DNA of 40,098 bases from an uncultured Ruminococcus sp. (GTDB lineage Bacteria > Bacillota > Clostridia > Oscillospirales > Ruminococcaceae): NCBI GenBank assembly GCA_949291345.1, contig CASEVP010000032.1:1-40098 (forward strand), given 5' to 3'. The notes under the pieces were generated by a model. That model ran no database searches and had not been told where the DNA came from. It saw nothing but the letters and a program-made list of their open reading frames with translations. Made by a program: the position numbers and the translations under genes. Position 1 is the first letter of the stretch. Each line of letters begins with the position of its first letter. Of this stretch, positions 25,668 through 34,661 are shown one piece after another.

Positions 25668-28355
25668 TTACCGTTTTCTATTCGGATTGCGCCGCTGCAT
25701 TCCACTAAAGCTACCGTCGCCTTCTCCAGCATTTGGCGCATCCGGTTTTGAAACCTGTTCGCGCTGCGGTGCTTGATTATTCTGAATTCGTACTGTTAAC
25801 AACATCCGAACAGTATCTTCACGAATGGATTCTACCATTGCATCAAACATTTCAAATCCCTCATAACGATATTCTACAACCGGATTCTGCTGTCCATATG
25901 CACGTAGACCAATACCCTTCTTTAATTCGTTCATATCATCAATATGTGCCATCCACTTTGTATCTACAACCTTTAATAGCACAACACGTTCCAATTCACG
26001 TACAATTTCCGAACCGTACTCTTCTTCTTTTGCAGCATATAGCGCTTTCGCCTTTTCAGTTAACGCCTCTGTGATATCCGAAACAGTCAAAGCCTCCAGA
26101 TCCGCATCATCATATTCTAAATCGCCTTCTTCAGTGATCCATCCCAAGAAGTAATCCCGCAGTCCAACCAGATTCCATTGTTTATGATCCGTTTCATTTT
26201 CATTAATATAATTGCTTACAACACCAGAGATCAGTTCTTCTATCATTTTCAAAATGCTTTCATGGATATCTTCTCCATCCAGCACCTGTCCACGCTGCTT
26301 ATAGATAATCTCACGCTGTGTATTCATAACATCATCATAATTAAGGACATTCTTTCGAATGTTAAAGTTTCTGCCTTCAACCTTTCTCTGCGACGATTCA
26401 ATAATCTTTGTCAGAGCCTTGCTTTCAATTGGCACATCTTCGTCCACATTCAGTGTACGCATCATATTTTCTAATCTATCGCCGGCAAATATACGCATCA
26501 AATCATCTTCTACAGACAAGAAGAAACGGCTTTCACCTTCATCGCCCTGACGACCAGATCGCCCTCTCAACTGGTTGTCAATACGTCGAGATTCATGACG
26601 TTCCGTACCCAAAATGTACAAGCCGCCTGCCTTTTTGACATCCACAGCCTTTTCTTTGACTTCTTCGCCAAATTTTCGATACAGTTCCTGATATACCTCT
26701 CTTGCAGCCAATACTTCCTCATCATCTGTATCCGCATAGCCGATTGCTTCTGTAATAATTTCTTCTGGATAATCTCGCTTTCGCATCTCAGCTCTTGCCA
26801 AAAATTCCGCATTACCGCCCAACATAATATCGGTACCACGTCCTGCCATGTTCGTTGCAATAGTAACAGCACCGAGTTTGCCTGCCTGTGCAACAATCTC
26901 AGCTTCTTTTGCATGATATTTTGCATTCAATACTTCATGCTGAATACCCTTACGCTTCAGCATTGCAGACAGCAATTCTGACTTTTCAATGGAAATCGTA
27001 CCAACCAATACCGGCTGCCCCTTTTCATGACATTCAACAATTTGTTCAATAATTGCCTTATATTTTGCCTTTTCTGTACGATAAATCAAATCTGTATGGT
27101 CAATTCGAATTACTGGACGATTTGTCGGCACTTCAATAACATCCAGTTTATAAATCTCACGAAATTCATCCTCTTCGGTCATCGCTGTACCAGTCATACC
27201 AGACAATTTGGTATACAAGCGAAAATAATTCTGAAATGTAATGGTTGCCAGCGTTTTGGATTCCTGTTTTACCTTTACACCTTCTTTTGCCTCAATTGCC
27301 TGATGCAAGCCATCATTGAAGCGGCGTCCAAGCATTTTACGACCTGTGAATTCATCAATAATGATAACCTCATCATCTTCTACAATATAATCAATATCTT
27401 TTCGCATTACACCGTTTGCCTTTAACGCCTGATTAATATGGTGCAAGAGAGTCATATTTTCAGAATCCATCAAATTTTCTACAGCAAAATATTCTTCAGC
27501 CTTTTTCACACCGCGACGTGTAATCGTAGCAGTCTTTGCTTTTTCATCTACAATATAATCTGCATTTTCATTGACTTCTTCCTGATCTTGTTTCCCATCC
27601 ATTTCTACAACTGTTGTTGGTGTCAATGTCTTTGCAAACTTATCTACGACACCGTATAGCGCAGTCGACTTGTCCCCTTTACCAGAAATAATCAGTGGTG
27701 TTCTTGCTTCATCAATTAAAATGGAGTCCACTTCATCCACAATTGCAAAATTGTGTTCTCTCTGTACTTTTTCTTTCTTATAAATCACCATGTTGTCACG
27801 CAGGTAATCAAACCCAAACTCATTATTGGTACCATATGTAACATCACAATGATATGCTTGACGACGCTGATCATTGGTCAATCCATGTAAAATGCATCCC
27901 ACTGTCAATCCCAAAAAACGTAGTACCTTTCCCATTTCATCTGACTGCGTTTTAGCAAGGTAATCATTTACTGTAACAACATGTACGCCTTTACCGGGCA
28001 GTGCGTTAAGGTAAGCTGCAACACATGCAACAAGTGTTTTACCTTCACCCGTCTTCATTTCCGCAATTCGACCCTGATGCAAAACAATTGCACCAATCAG
28101 CTGAACCGGATATGGCCTTTTCCCCAGCACACGATCAGCAGCTTCTCTGACAGTTGCCAAAGCCTCAACTTCCATACTTTCCAACGATTCGCCGGAATCC
28201 AGCCGATCACGAAATTCCACTGTTTTTTCTTTCAGTTCAGCGTCTGAAAGTGACTTGTATTCTTCCTCTAGTGCCAGTACTTTATCTTTGATCGGCTCAA
28301 TACGAGCAACTTCCCGCTTACTGTATGAGCCAAATACTCTACTAAAAATGCCCAT
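25668..28355 (-). CDS. secA: Preprotein translocase ATPase SecA
   Basis: This is an 895-residue motor that drives unfolded preproteins through SecYEG. Walker A is TGEGKT at 102-107. Other hallmarks are [19 protein letters not shown], the C-terminal helicase motif GRSGRQGD, and the scaffold helix region [15 protein letters not shown]. The protein ends in a short polar tail (QRRNPNRKR) without the usual zinc-binding SEC-C motif CxCGSGKKYKxCC. The ATG follows GGCGGT by 6 nt, and an in-frame ATG ten codons upstream lacks a site. It is transcribed alone from a consensus promoter. Its role includes secretion of proteins such as the dockerin mannanase. Confidence 0.97.
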   Translation of the reverse strand: MGIFSRVFGSYSKREVARIEPIKDKVLALEEEYKSLSDAELKEKTVEFRDRLDSGESLESMEVEALATVREAADRVLGKRPYPVQLIGAIVLHQGRIAEMKTGEGKTLVACVAAYLNALPGKGVHVVTVNDYLAKTQSDEMGKVLRFLGLTVGCILHGLTNDQRRQAYHCDVTYGTNNEFGFDYLRDNMVIYKKEKVQREHNFAIVDEVDSILIDEARTPLIISGKGDKSTALYGVVDKFAKTLTPTTVVEMDGKQDQEEVNENADYIVDEKAKTATITRRGVKKAEEYFAVENLMDSENMTLLHHINQALKANGVMRKDIDYIVEDDEVIIIDEFTGRKMLGRRFNDGLHQAIEAKEGVKVKQESKTLATITFQNYFRLYTKLSGMTGTAMTEEDEFREIYKLDVIEVPTNRPVIRIDHTDLIYRTEKAKYKAIIEQIVECHEKGQPVLVGTISIEKSELLSAMLKRKGIQHEVLNAKYHAKEAEIVAQAGKLGAVTIATNMAGRGTDIMLGGNAEFLARAEMRKRDYPEEIITEAIGYADTDDEEVLAAREVYQELYRKFGEEVKEKAVDVKKAGGLYILGTERHESRRIDNQLRGRSGRQGDEGESRFFLSVEDDLMRIFAGDRLENMMRTLNVDEDVPIESKALTKIIESSQRKVEGRNFNIRKNVLNYDDVMNTQREIIYKQRGQVLDGEDIHESILKMIEELISGVVSNYINENETDHKQWNLVGLRDYFLGWITEEGDLEYDDADLEALTVSDITEALTEKAKALYAAKEEEYGSEIVRELERVVLLKVVDTKWMAHIDDMNELKKGIGLRAYGQQNPVVEYRYEGFEMFDAMVESIREDTVRMLLTVRIQNNQAPQREQVSKPDAPNAGEGDGSFSGMQRRNPNRKR

Positions 28356-28390
28356 GGACTTACCGCCTTTTTTCAAATTATACAATAATT

Positions 28391-28419
28391 AGTATACCAT
28401 GAACTTACCTATTTGTCAA
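28391..28419 (-). promoter_or_regulatory. secA: Promoter of secA
   Basis: On the minus strand a consensus TTGACA (28414-28419) and TATACT (28391-28396) are separated by 17 bp. The start lies about 30 nt before the secA ATG, so the leader is short. Confidence 0.85.
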
Positions 28420-28448
28420 TAGGATTTAAATGAAAGAAATAAACTATA

Positions 28449-28484
28449 TTGTTCAGTTGTCAATGATAGTTGACAACTGAACAA
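28449..28484. repeat. Perfect 15-bp inverted repeat between the secA and tRNA-Leu promoters
   Basis: TTGTTCAGTTGTCAA (28449-28463) and TTGACAACTGAACAA (28470-28484) are exact reverse complements with a 6-bp spacer. No T-run follows on either strand, so it is unlikely to be a terminator. It lies 30 bp upstream of the secA -35 and 28 bp upstream of the tRNA promoter -35. It is most easily read as a binding site for a dimeric regulator. Confidence 0.7.
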
Positions 28485-28511
28485 GTAGCAACACAATAAT
28501 TAAAAAAACTC

Positions 28512-28540
28512 TTGACAAATTTTAATCAATGTGGTATTAT
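28512..28540 (+). promoter_or_regulatory. Promoter of the tRNA-Leu transcript
   Basis: TTGACA (28512-28517) and TATTAT (28535-28540) are separated by 17 bp; TATAAT overlaps at a 20-bp spacing. The transcript would begin near 28547, about 235 nt before the tRNA. Confidence 0.75.
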
Positions 28541-28546
28541 AATATT

Positions 28547-28781
28547 AAACGCAAAATACTAATTTTTTTAAATGGATAATTTCATTGTTTATTTAGTTGA
28601 ATGGGCATTGCGAGAGTTAAATTTTTAACATTTATGCTTTTAAGATGGTAGATCGTTTTCGTTAGATCTTGGCTTAAATTTGCTCGGCTTATAAGGCTTT
28701 GTTTATTGCTTAAAATTTTGCGTGACACAAGGAATTTTACGTTTCCTCAGTTTCTCAAATTTCTAATAAATCTTTAAATAT
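28547..28781 (+). other. Long transcribed leader upstream of tRNA-Leu, no gene seen
   Basis: There is no convincing reading frame in these 235 bases. Local inverted repeats are present, such as AGATC-N10-GATCT around 28649-28668 and AGGAA-N8-TTCCT around 28728-28746. It may be only a 5' precursor removed by RNase P, or may contain a small RNA processed away from the tRNA. Confidence 0.35.
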
Positions 28782-28868
28782 GCCGCAGTGGTGGAATAGG
28801 CAGACACTCGGGACTTAAAATCCCGTTCTGGCAACAGAGTACCGGTTCAAGTCCGGTCTGCGGCACCA
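28782..28868 (+). tRNA. tRNA-Leu (anticodon UAA)
   Basis: The sequence folds as a class II tRNA. The acceptor GCCGCAG pairs with CTGCGGC, followed by A and an encoded CCA. The anticodon stem-loop CGGGA-CTTAAAA-TCCCG carries TAA. A long variable arm (TCTGGCAACAGA) is typical of tRNA-Leu, and the T-arm is CCGG-TTCAAGT-CCGG. It reads UUA/UUG codons. It is followed by a strong terminator. Confidence 0.97.
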
Positions 28869-28880
28869 AATTCAAGGTTT

Positions 28881-28915
28881 AGGTACAATTGTTATTGCAA
28901 TTGTACCTATTTTTT
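28881..28915 (+). terminator. Terminator of the tRNA-Leu transcript
   Basis: AGGTACAATTG (28881-28891) and CAATTGTACCT (28898-28908) form a perfect 11-bp stem with a 6-nt loop, followed by ATTTTTT. Confidence 0.92.
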
Positions 28916-28923
28916 ATGCAACG

Positions 28924-28954
28924 AAAAATGCGGACACGCCTCAGCAAGTCCGCA
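28924..28954 (-). terminator. Terminator after pfkA
   Basis: On the minus strand TGCGGAC and GTCCGCA (28929-28954) form a 7-bp GC-rich stem with a 12-nt loop, followed by TTTTTCG. It closes the dnaE-pfkA direction of transcription and faces the tRNA terminator. Confidence 0.82.
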
Positions 28955-28986
28955 CTCTTTCATTTTCTATTCATTCAATTCCATCA

Positions 28987-29949
28987 TCAAAAAGCAATAT
29001 CTTCTGCAATATGATGTAATTTTTCGTCATACGGTTTTGTCATAGAAAGTGCTTCCTGAATATCAAAATCTACAATCTTGTTATTCTGCATACCCACAAC
29101 TCGATTTCCAATTCCCTGCTCCAGTAACTCAACCGCATAGTAACCCATTTCAGTTGCAACTACACGATCACGAACAGTCGGAGAACCACCACGCTGTACA
29201 TGTCCAAGAATCGTCGAACGAGATTCAATTCCAGTTTTTTCTTGAATCAGCTTTGCAATTTCATCTGCATGACCGATATTTTCTGCCACAACAATGATAA
29301 AATTCTGCTTGCCTCTTTTCTTATATTCTAACATTTTCTTTGCAATTTTATCCAAATCATATGGCATTTCCTTAGTAATAATTTCCAATGCACCAGAAGC
29401 TACACCAGTATTGACTGCAATATAACCAGCACCACGTCCCATAACTTCAACCACGCTGCAGCGATAATGGGATTGACTGGTATCAGATAGCTTATCCATC
29501 AGTTCCATTGCTGTATTCATCGCAGTATCGTAACCGATAGTATATTCCGTACATGCAATATCGTTATCAATGGTTCCAGGCAAACCAACACAAGGAATAC
29601 CATGTGCAGATAAATCTGCAGCACCACGGAATGAACCATCACCGCCGATCACAACAAGTCCTTCTAAGCCATGACGTTCACAAGTTTCTTTCGCCTTGAG
29701 CACGCCTTCCTCTGTACGAAATTCCGCACTCCTTGCAGTATAGAGCATTGTGCCACCCTTATTGATAATGCCTGCAACACTCATCTCATCCATCTGTTCA
29801 ATGTCATCATCAATTAAACCACAATAACCACGCTTAACACCGTATACTGTCATTCCTTTTTTTAGTGCAGCACGAACAACCGAACGCACCGCTGCGTTCA
29901 TACCTGGTGCATCGCCGCCACTTGTCAAAACGCCAATTGTTTTAATCAT
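28987..29949 (-). CDS. pfkA: ATP-dependent 6-phosphofructokinase
   Basis: This is a 320-residue glycolytic enzyme of standard bacterial length; it phosphorylates fructose 6-phosphate to fructose 1,6-bisphosphate. The ATP loop GGDAPG is at 11-16, GGDGS at 102-106, and the catalytic TIDND at 126-130 (Asp 128 as base). A Gly in GGDGS and PGTIDND, rather than PKTIDND, indicate use of ATP rather than pyrophosphate. The ATG follows GGAG by 8 nt; a longer in-frame start of eight codons lacks a site. It lies downstream of dnaE, as in many Firmicutes, but has its own promoter and a 215-nt leader. Confidence 0.97.
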   Translation of the reverse strand: MIKTIGVLTSGGDAPGMNAAVRSVVRAALKKGMTVYGVKRGYCGLIDDDIEQMDEMSVAGIINKGGTMLYTARSAEFRTEEGVLKAKETCERHGLEGLVVIGGDGSFRGAADLSAHGIPCVGLPGTIDNDIACTEYTIGYDTAMNTAMELMDKLSDTSQSHYRCSVVEVMGRGAGYIAVNTGVASGALEIITKEMPYDLDKIAKKMLEYKKRGKQNFIIVVAENIGHADEIAKLIQEKTGIESRSTILGHVQRGGSPTVRDRVVATEMGYYAVELLEQGIGNRVVGMQNNKIVDFDIQEALSMTKPYDEKLHHIAEDIAF

Positions 29950-30167
29950 AACGTAATCTCCATTCTGCCGCACGGCATATTATTAAAACAGCTGAGTACT
30001 TTTTCCTCAGGCGACGCCACACAAAGTTTTTACATCTCAGGTGCGCAACAAAATTTTTCGCCAATTGGATCCAAAGACAAACGACCTCCTTGAGACATAC
30101 ATAAATATACGCCACAACCGTTATTTACGCTCTATGCGATTTGCCTTTACTCTCACTATTTCATTCC
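29950..30167 (-). promoter_or_regulatory. Long pfkA leader with a possible leader peptide and alternative hairpins
   Basis: On the minus strand AAGGAGGT is followed after 9 nt by a TTG that opens a 14-codon frame, MDPIGEKFCCAPEM (30030-30074), ending in TAA. CTGAG then occurs twice (in GCGCACCTGAG near 30038 and GTCGCCTGAG near 30011), while a single matching CTCAG lies near 29995. Only one copy can pair at a time. The layout resembles an attenuation leader, but no strong U-tract hairpin is visible. Confidence 0.35.
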
Positions 30168-30173
30168 TTTTTT

Positions 30174-30201
30174 ATTATACTGATATTTTCAAACTTGTCA
30201 A
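30174..30201 (-). promoter_or_regulatory. pfkA: Promoter of pfkA
   Basis: On the minus strand a consensus TTGACA (30196-30201) and TATAAT (30174-30179) are separated by 16 bp. It lies 90 bp after the dnaE stop, giving pfkA a transcript independent of dnaE. Confidence 0.8.
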
Positions 30202-30290
30202 GAGCTTAATGAAAAAATTAACAGGAATCCCACATTTTTTTCCGAAAATACGTGCAATTCTCATCTCATCTCCATTTTCTATCATCTGGT

Positions 30291-33200
30291 TCAACGGTTA
30301 TAAATGAATCCAATTTGTGCCTTTGGCACGATCTTGCGAAGTGCATCATACACTGTTTCTGTCAAGCGAACCCGGTTTTCCCTTAACAAAAGCATTTTTT
30401 TCTGGTCTGTTAAATACAAACGAACCGGTACATCCCCTCGGTACATTTTTATCACCCCAACGATCTTTTGCATCAAAGCAGACTGTGCAGAATCCAGTTT
30501 GATACAGAGGTACCCACAGGAAAAATTATTTTCCATTTCTTCTTGTGTTAAAATGCTTTCACAAAGTAAACTAACAGCATTTTCTTTATGAGAAACTTTT
30601 CCCCGTATCCAGACAACAGTATCTTTTTCTAAATGCCGCCGTACCGCTTGATACAAATCCGGAAATACCACACCATCAATCGAACCCGTTTGGTCTTCAC
30701 AAGTGACAAAACACATGTTATCCCCTTTTTTGGTTGTGTGCCGCTTGACTTGCTGTACGATTACCAGCACAAGCACTCTTGTACCATCTGACTTTTCTGA
30801 AAGAGACGAAGCACTTGTCACATGGCAAAGTTCTCCTGCCCATGTCACATCATCCAACAAACTGCCAGACAAATAAAATCCTAGACTTTCATGTTCTAGC
30901 CGCAAAAGCTCTGTTTTTGCATACTCCGGCACATAAGGCAACTGTATTTCCGGTTCCATTATCGCATTATCACCGAATAAATCCATCTGCCCATCAATTG
31001 TACCAAGCCGAAAGTCTTTACTCTCTGCCACAATTCTATCCAAATTTTCCCACATTTGCCTTCGGTTTTTTCCTAATCCATCTAAAGCACCGCAACCAAC
31101 AATACTTCCCAATGCCTGCTTATTCAATCCGAGAGGCAACATTCTCCTGCAAAAATCGTAAACACTGGTATAATTTCCGTTTTTTTGTCTTTCTGTCACC
31201 ATTGCATCAATCAGTCCCCGTCCTAGATTTTTCACTGCTGACATACCAAAACGAATATGATCGCCATGTCTTGTAAAATCAGCTGTACTAGAATTGACAT
31301 GAGGTGGAAGTACTTTCACACCTGCAGATTGACACGATGAAATATACTCCATCAATTTCTGCGTTTCACCTATTACACTCGACATCAATGCTGCCATATC
31401 GTCCGCAAAATAATGGGTTTTCAAATATGCCGTCTGATAGGAAAGCAGTGCATAAGAAGTAGCATGTGACTTATTAAAAGCATAAGAAGCAAAACCGGCG
31501 ATTTCATCAAAAATAGCATTTGCCGTTTCCGAGGAAATACCATTTGCCACCGCTCCGCAGCAGGCACTCCCCCCATCTGTTCCATCACTGCCATAGATAA
31601 AGACATGGCGTTCCTGCTCCATTGCTGCATGTTCTTTTTTCTTCATTGCATGACAAACAACATCTGCACGCCCATACGAATATCCCGCCAGTACACGGCA
31701 TATTTCCATGACCTGTTCTTGGTACAAAATACAACCATATGTAGGCTGCAAAATTGGTTCCAAAAGCGGATGGGCATAACGTATCTTTTCTGGGTGATAA
31801 TAGTTATCAATATATTTTTCCAAAGAATCCATCGGTCCAGGACGATAGAGCGAAAGCACTGCTGTCAAATCTTCAAGTCGTTTAGGTTTCAGACGCATCA
31901 ACACACGACGAATACCAGCACTTTCTAGTTGAAACACGCCGTTTGTATCACCTCTAGAAAGCATTGCAAACACAGACGGATCATCTAAAGGAATTTTCTG
32001 TAGATCAAATGTCGGTTCGTATCTATGAATCGCCTGTACACAATCGCGCATAATTGTCAAATTGCGCAGTCCAAGAAAATCAAACTTTAACAGTCCCATC
32101 TTCTCCAAAATTTTCATAGGATACTGTGTAACAATCGTATCCTCATTTTTTTGCAGTGGTACCACGTTCATAATGGGAACCGCAGAAATTAACATGCCCG
32201 CCGCATGAGTTGATACATGACGTGGCATACCCTCAAGCCGCATTGCCATTTGCAAAAGCTTCTTCGCAGTTTCATTTGTCTCATATATTTTTTTCAGTTC
32301 TTCGCCGTTTTTCGACTGCAGTGCATGAGCAATGGTATCATTCGGAGACAACATCTTTGCAATCTTATCACAAAGCGCATAAGAAACACCCATAGCTCTT
32401 CCTGTATCTCGTACCGCCGCTCTTGCCTTCATCAAATCAAATGTAATGATCTCCGATACATATGCTTCTCCATATTTTGAGATCACATAATCTTTCACTT
32501 TTTGCCGTCCCTCAACGCAGAAATCAATATCAAAATCCGGCATAGTGGCACGTTCTTCATTCAAAAATCGTTCGAATAACAGCTGATATCGTATCGGATC
32601 TACTTGGGTAATCCCCAGGCAATACGCACACAAACTTCCGGCACCAGAACCTCTGCCCGGTCCTACAGGAATTCCATTTTCACGAGCATACCGAATATAA
32701 TCCCAAACAATTAGAAAATAATCCACATATCCCATTTTCGTAATAACAGAAATTTCCTTTTCCAATCTTTCTGTCACTTCCACACCTGGTGTCTCTCCAT
32801 AATGTCGGTGCATTCCTTCCTGACAAAGTTGTTTAAAATATGCGGGTATATCCATGATGCTATCTGTCTTAAATTGCGGAAGATATTTTTTTTCAGTTTC
32901 GAATCTCACTCTGCATTTTCTGGCAATTTTCTTTGTATTTGTTACTGCTTCTGGTATAGCTGAAAACAATGTCATCATTTCTTCCGTGGACTTCACATAA
33001 AATTCCTGTGTTTCAAAACGTAATCCATCCGTATCTCCCACAGTTTTCCCTGTCTGAATACAAAGCAAAACATCCTGCATTTGAGCATCTTCCCGTCTAA
33101 TATAATGCGCATCATTTGTTGCAACAAGTGGGATTCCTGTCTCATGAGATAGCCGCACCAGCTGCAACATACTCTGTTGTTCCGCTTTTATACCATGATT

Positions 33201-33743
33201 CTGTATTTCCAAAAAGTAATGCTCCGGTCCGAAAAGCTGGGCATATCGCAGCGCAGTTTCTTTTGCTTTTTCATATTCTCCTTCCAACAAAAGACGGGGA
33301 ATCTCTCCTGCAAGACAACCCGATAAACAAATCAAGCCTGTATGATATTTCTGTAATAATTCCCAGTCGACCCGAGGTTTCCGATAAAATCCTTCTATAC
33401 TTGCATAAGACACCAGCTTTACAAGATTCTGATAACCCTGTAAATTCTCGCAAAGCAATACCAAATGATAGCTTTTCCCATCTAGTTGATGCTCCCGATC
33501 ATGCCTTGTTCGCTGGGCGACATAGACCTCACAACCAATTATTGGCTGTATTCCAGCCGCATTTGCTGCATGATAAAACGGCATGACGCCATACATCACA
33601 CCGTGATCCGTTAAAGCGACTGCCGTTTGTCCCAGCTTTTTCACTTGTTCTATCAACTGCAAAATGCGACATGCACCATCCAATAAACTGTATTCGCTAT
33701 GTACATGCAGATGCACAAAATCCTCACTCGCTATGTGCTGCAC
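30291..33743 (-). CDS. dnaE: DNA polymerase III alpha subunit (DnaE type)
   Basis: This 1150-residue replicative polymerase subunit has an N-terminal PHP domain with HLHVHSEYSLLDGA (metal-type His 11, 13, 15) and TDHGVMYG. The polymerase palm carries GPGRGSGAGSLCAYCLGI and PDFDIDF (Asp 405 and 407), and a finger/helix-hairpin region follows. A C-terminal OB fold has VTCEDQTGSIDGVVFPDLY. It lacks the inserted exonuclease of PolC, so it is the DnaE class that in Firmicutes works beside PolC. The PHP metal residues appear intact, so intrinsic proofreading is possible. The start is GTG with GGAG 10 nt upstream, overlapping whiA by 20 bp. Confidence 0.95.
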   Translation of the reverse strand: MQHIASEDFVHLHVHSEYSLLDGACRILQLIEQVKKLGQTAVALTDHGVMYGVMPFYHAANAAGIQPIIGCEVYVAQRTRHDREHQLDGKSYHLVLLCENLQGYQNLVKLVSYASIEGFYRKPRVDWELLQKYHTGLICLSGCLAGEIPRLLLEGEYEKAKETALRYAQLFGPEHYFLEIQNHGIKAEQQSMLQLVRLSHETGIPLVATNDAHYIRREDAQMQDVLLCIQTGKTVGDTDGLRFETQEFYVKSTEEMMTLFSAIPEAVTNTKKIARKCRVRFETEKKYLPQFKTDSIMDIPAYFKQLCQEGMHRHYGETPGVEVTERLEKEISVITKMGYVDYFLIVWDYIRYARENGIPVGPGRGSGAGSLCAYCLGITQVDPIRYQLLFERFLNEERATMPDFDIDFCVEGRQKVKDYVISKYGEAYVSEIITFDLMKARAAVRDTGRAMGVSYALCDKIAKMLSPNDTIAHALQSKNGEELKKIYETNETAKKLLQMAMRLEGMPRHVSTHAAGMLISAVPIMNVVPLQKNEDTIVTQYPMKILEKMGLLKFDFLGLRNLTIMRDCVQAIHRYEPTFDLQKIPLDDPSVFAMLSRGDTNGVFQLESAGIRRVLMRLKPKRLEDLTAVLSLYRPGPMDSLEKYIDNYYHPEKIRYAHPLLEPILQPTYGCILYQEQVMEICRVLAGYSYGRADVVCHAMKKKEHAAMEQERHVFIYGSDGTDGGSACCGAVANGISSETANAIFDEIAGFASYAFNKSHATSYALLSYQTAYLKTHYFADDMAALMSSVIGETQKLMEYISSCQSAGVKVLPPHVNSSTADFTRHGDHIRFGMSAVKNLGRGLIDAMVTERQKNGNYTSVYDFCRRMLPLGLNKQALGSIVGCGALDGLGKNRRQMWENLDRIVAESKDFRLGTIDGQMDLFGDNAIMEPEIQLPYVPEYAKTELLRLEHESLGFYLSGSLLDDVTWAGELCHVTSASSLSEKSDGTRVLVLVIVQQVKRHTTKKGDNMCFVTCEDQTGSIDGVVFPDLYQAVRRHLEKDTVVWIRGKVSHKENAVSLLCESILTQEEMENNFSCGYLCIKLDSAQSALMQKIVGVIKMYRGDVPVRLYLTDQKKMLLLRENRVRLTETVYDALRKIVPKAQIGFIYNR

Positions 33744-34644
33744 TTCTTTTCAGCTCCTTTGCTATTGATGCAATCTTCTGAAATCTATGATTAACACCTG
33801 ATCTGCCTATAGGCACTGACAATAATTCTCCCAATTCCTTCAAACTAAGTTCCGGATTTTCCAATCGCAACTGCGCTAATTCCCGCAATTCGGGCGACAA
33901 TGTTTCCAACTTACCGCATTTTACGATCCATTGGATATCCTCTGTCTGTCTCATCGCAGCATTAACCACTTTATTAATATTTGCCTCATCGCAGTTACGC
34001 ACTCGATTTGCCTTGTTACGCATATCCTTACGAATTTTAATGTTCATTAAAGTAATCGTGCATTGTTGTGCCCCCATATATGTGAGCGTATCCTCAATGT
34101 GTTCACTATCTTTCACATACAAAACATACATATTTTTTCGCAGAATACTTTTACCGTTTACGCCAATACCAACCAAAAGTTTTTTTAAATCTGAACACAG
34201 GAGTTGTGACGGCGTATTGAATTCCAAATGATATTCTTTATTTGGGTTTATCATACTTCCGCATCCAAAAAAGACCCCCGCCAGAAACGCACTAAGACTG
34301 TTATTTACCAAATTTGAAAGCCGTATTTCTCTTCTTTCCGGATGAATGTGATATGTTTGACAAATCCGTTCCACCTGACTCGGATCGGATATCGTGTAGC
34401 TCACCATATACTGATCTCCTCCACGGGAAACCGTTCGTACATCAGGATGTAGTTCTGTCCGAAATACAGCTCGAAACAGCATCGGCATCAATTTTGCGAA
34501 AACCGGGCTCTCACTTTGCAAAATAATTTGTTCCTTCGTAAAAATCCGAGAATACAGCAATATACCGTACAAACAGGCAAATTGTCTGTCTCTGTCAATC
34601 ATTCCCTTGGCGATCTCTTCTCGCACCTCATTGGAAAATGACAT
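33724..34644 (-). CDS. whiA: DNA-binding protein WhiA
   Basis: This 306-residue protein starts MSFSNEVREEIAKG and has the WhiA arrangement. An N-terminal LAGLIDADG-like domain (about 20-210) contains AFLAGVFFGCGSMINPNKEYHLEF in pieces. A C-terminal helix-turn-helix (about 225-300) has LSLKELGELLSVPIGRSGVNHRF. In Streptomyces WhiA is needed for sporulation; in Firmicutes it affects cell division and chromosome segregation. The ATG follows GGAGG by 6 nt. It lies 17 bp after rapZ and overlaps dnaE. The yvcK gene usually found between rapZ and whiA is absent. Confidence 0.96.
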   Translation of the reverse strand: MSFSNEVREEIAKGMIDRDRQFACLYGILLYSRIFTKEQIILQSESPVFAKLMPMLFRAVFRTELHPDVRTVSRGGDQYMVSYTISDPSQVERICQTYHIHPERREIRLSNLVNNSLSAFLAGVFFGCGSMINPNKEYHLEFNTPSQLLCSDLKKLLVGIGVNGKSILRKNMYVLYVKDSEHIEDTLTYMGAQQCTITLMNIKIRKDMRNKANRVRNCDEANINKVVNAAMRQTEDIQWIVKCGKLETLSPELRELAQLRLENPELSLKELGELLSVPIGRSGVNHRFQKIASIAKELKRSAAHSE

Positions 34645-34661
34645 GCATATCCTCCGTTCTA

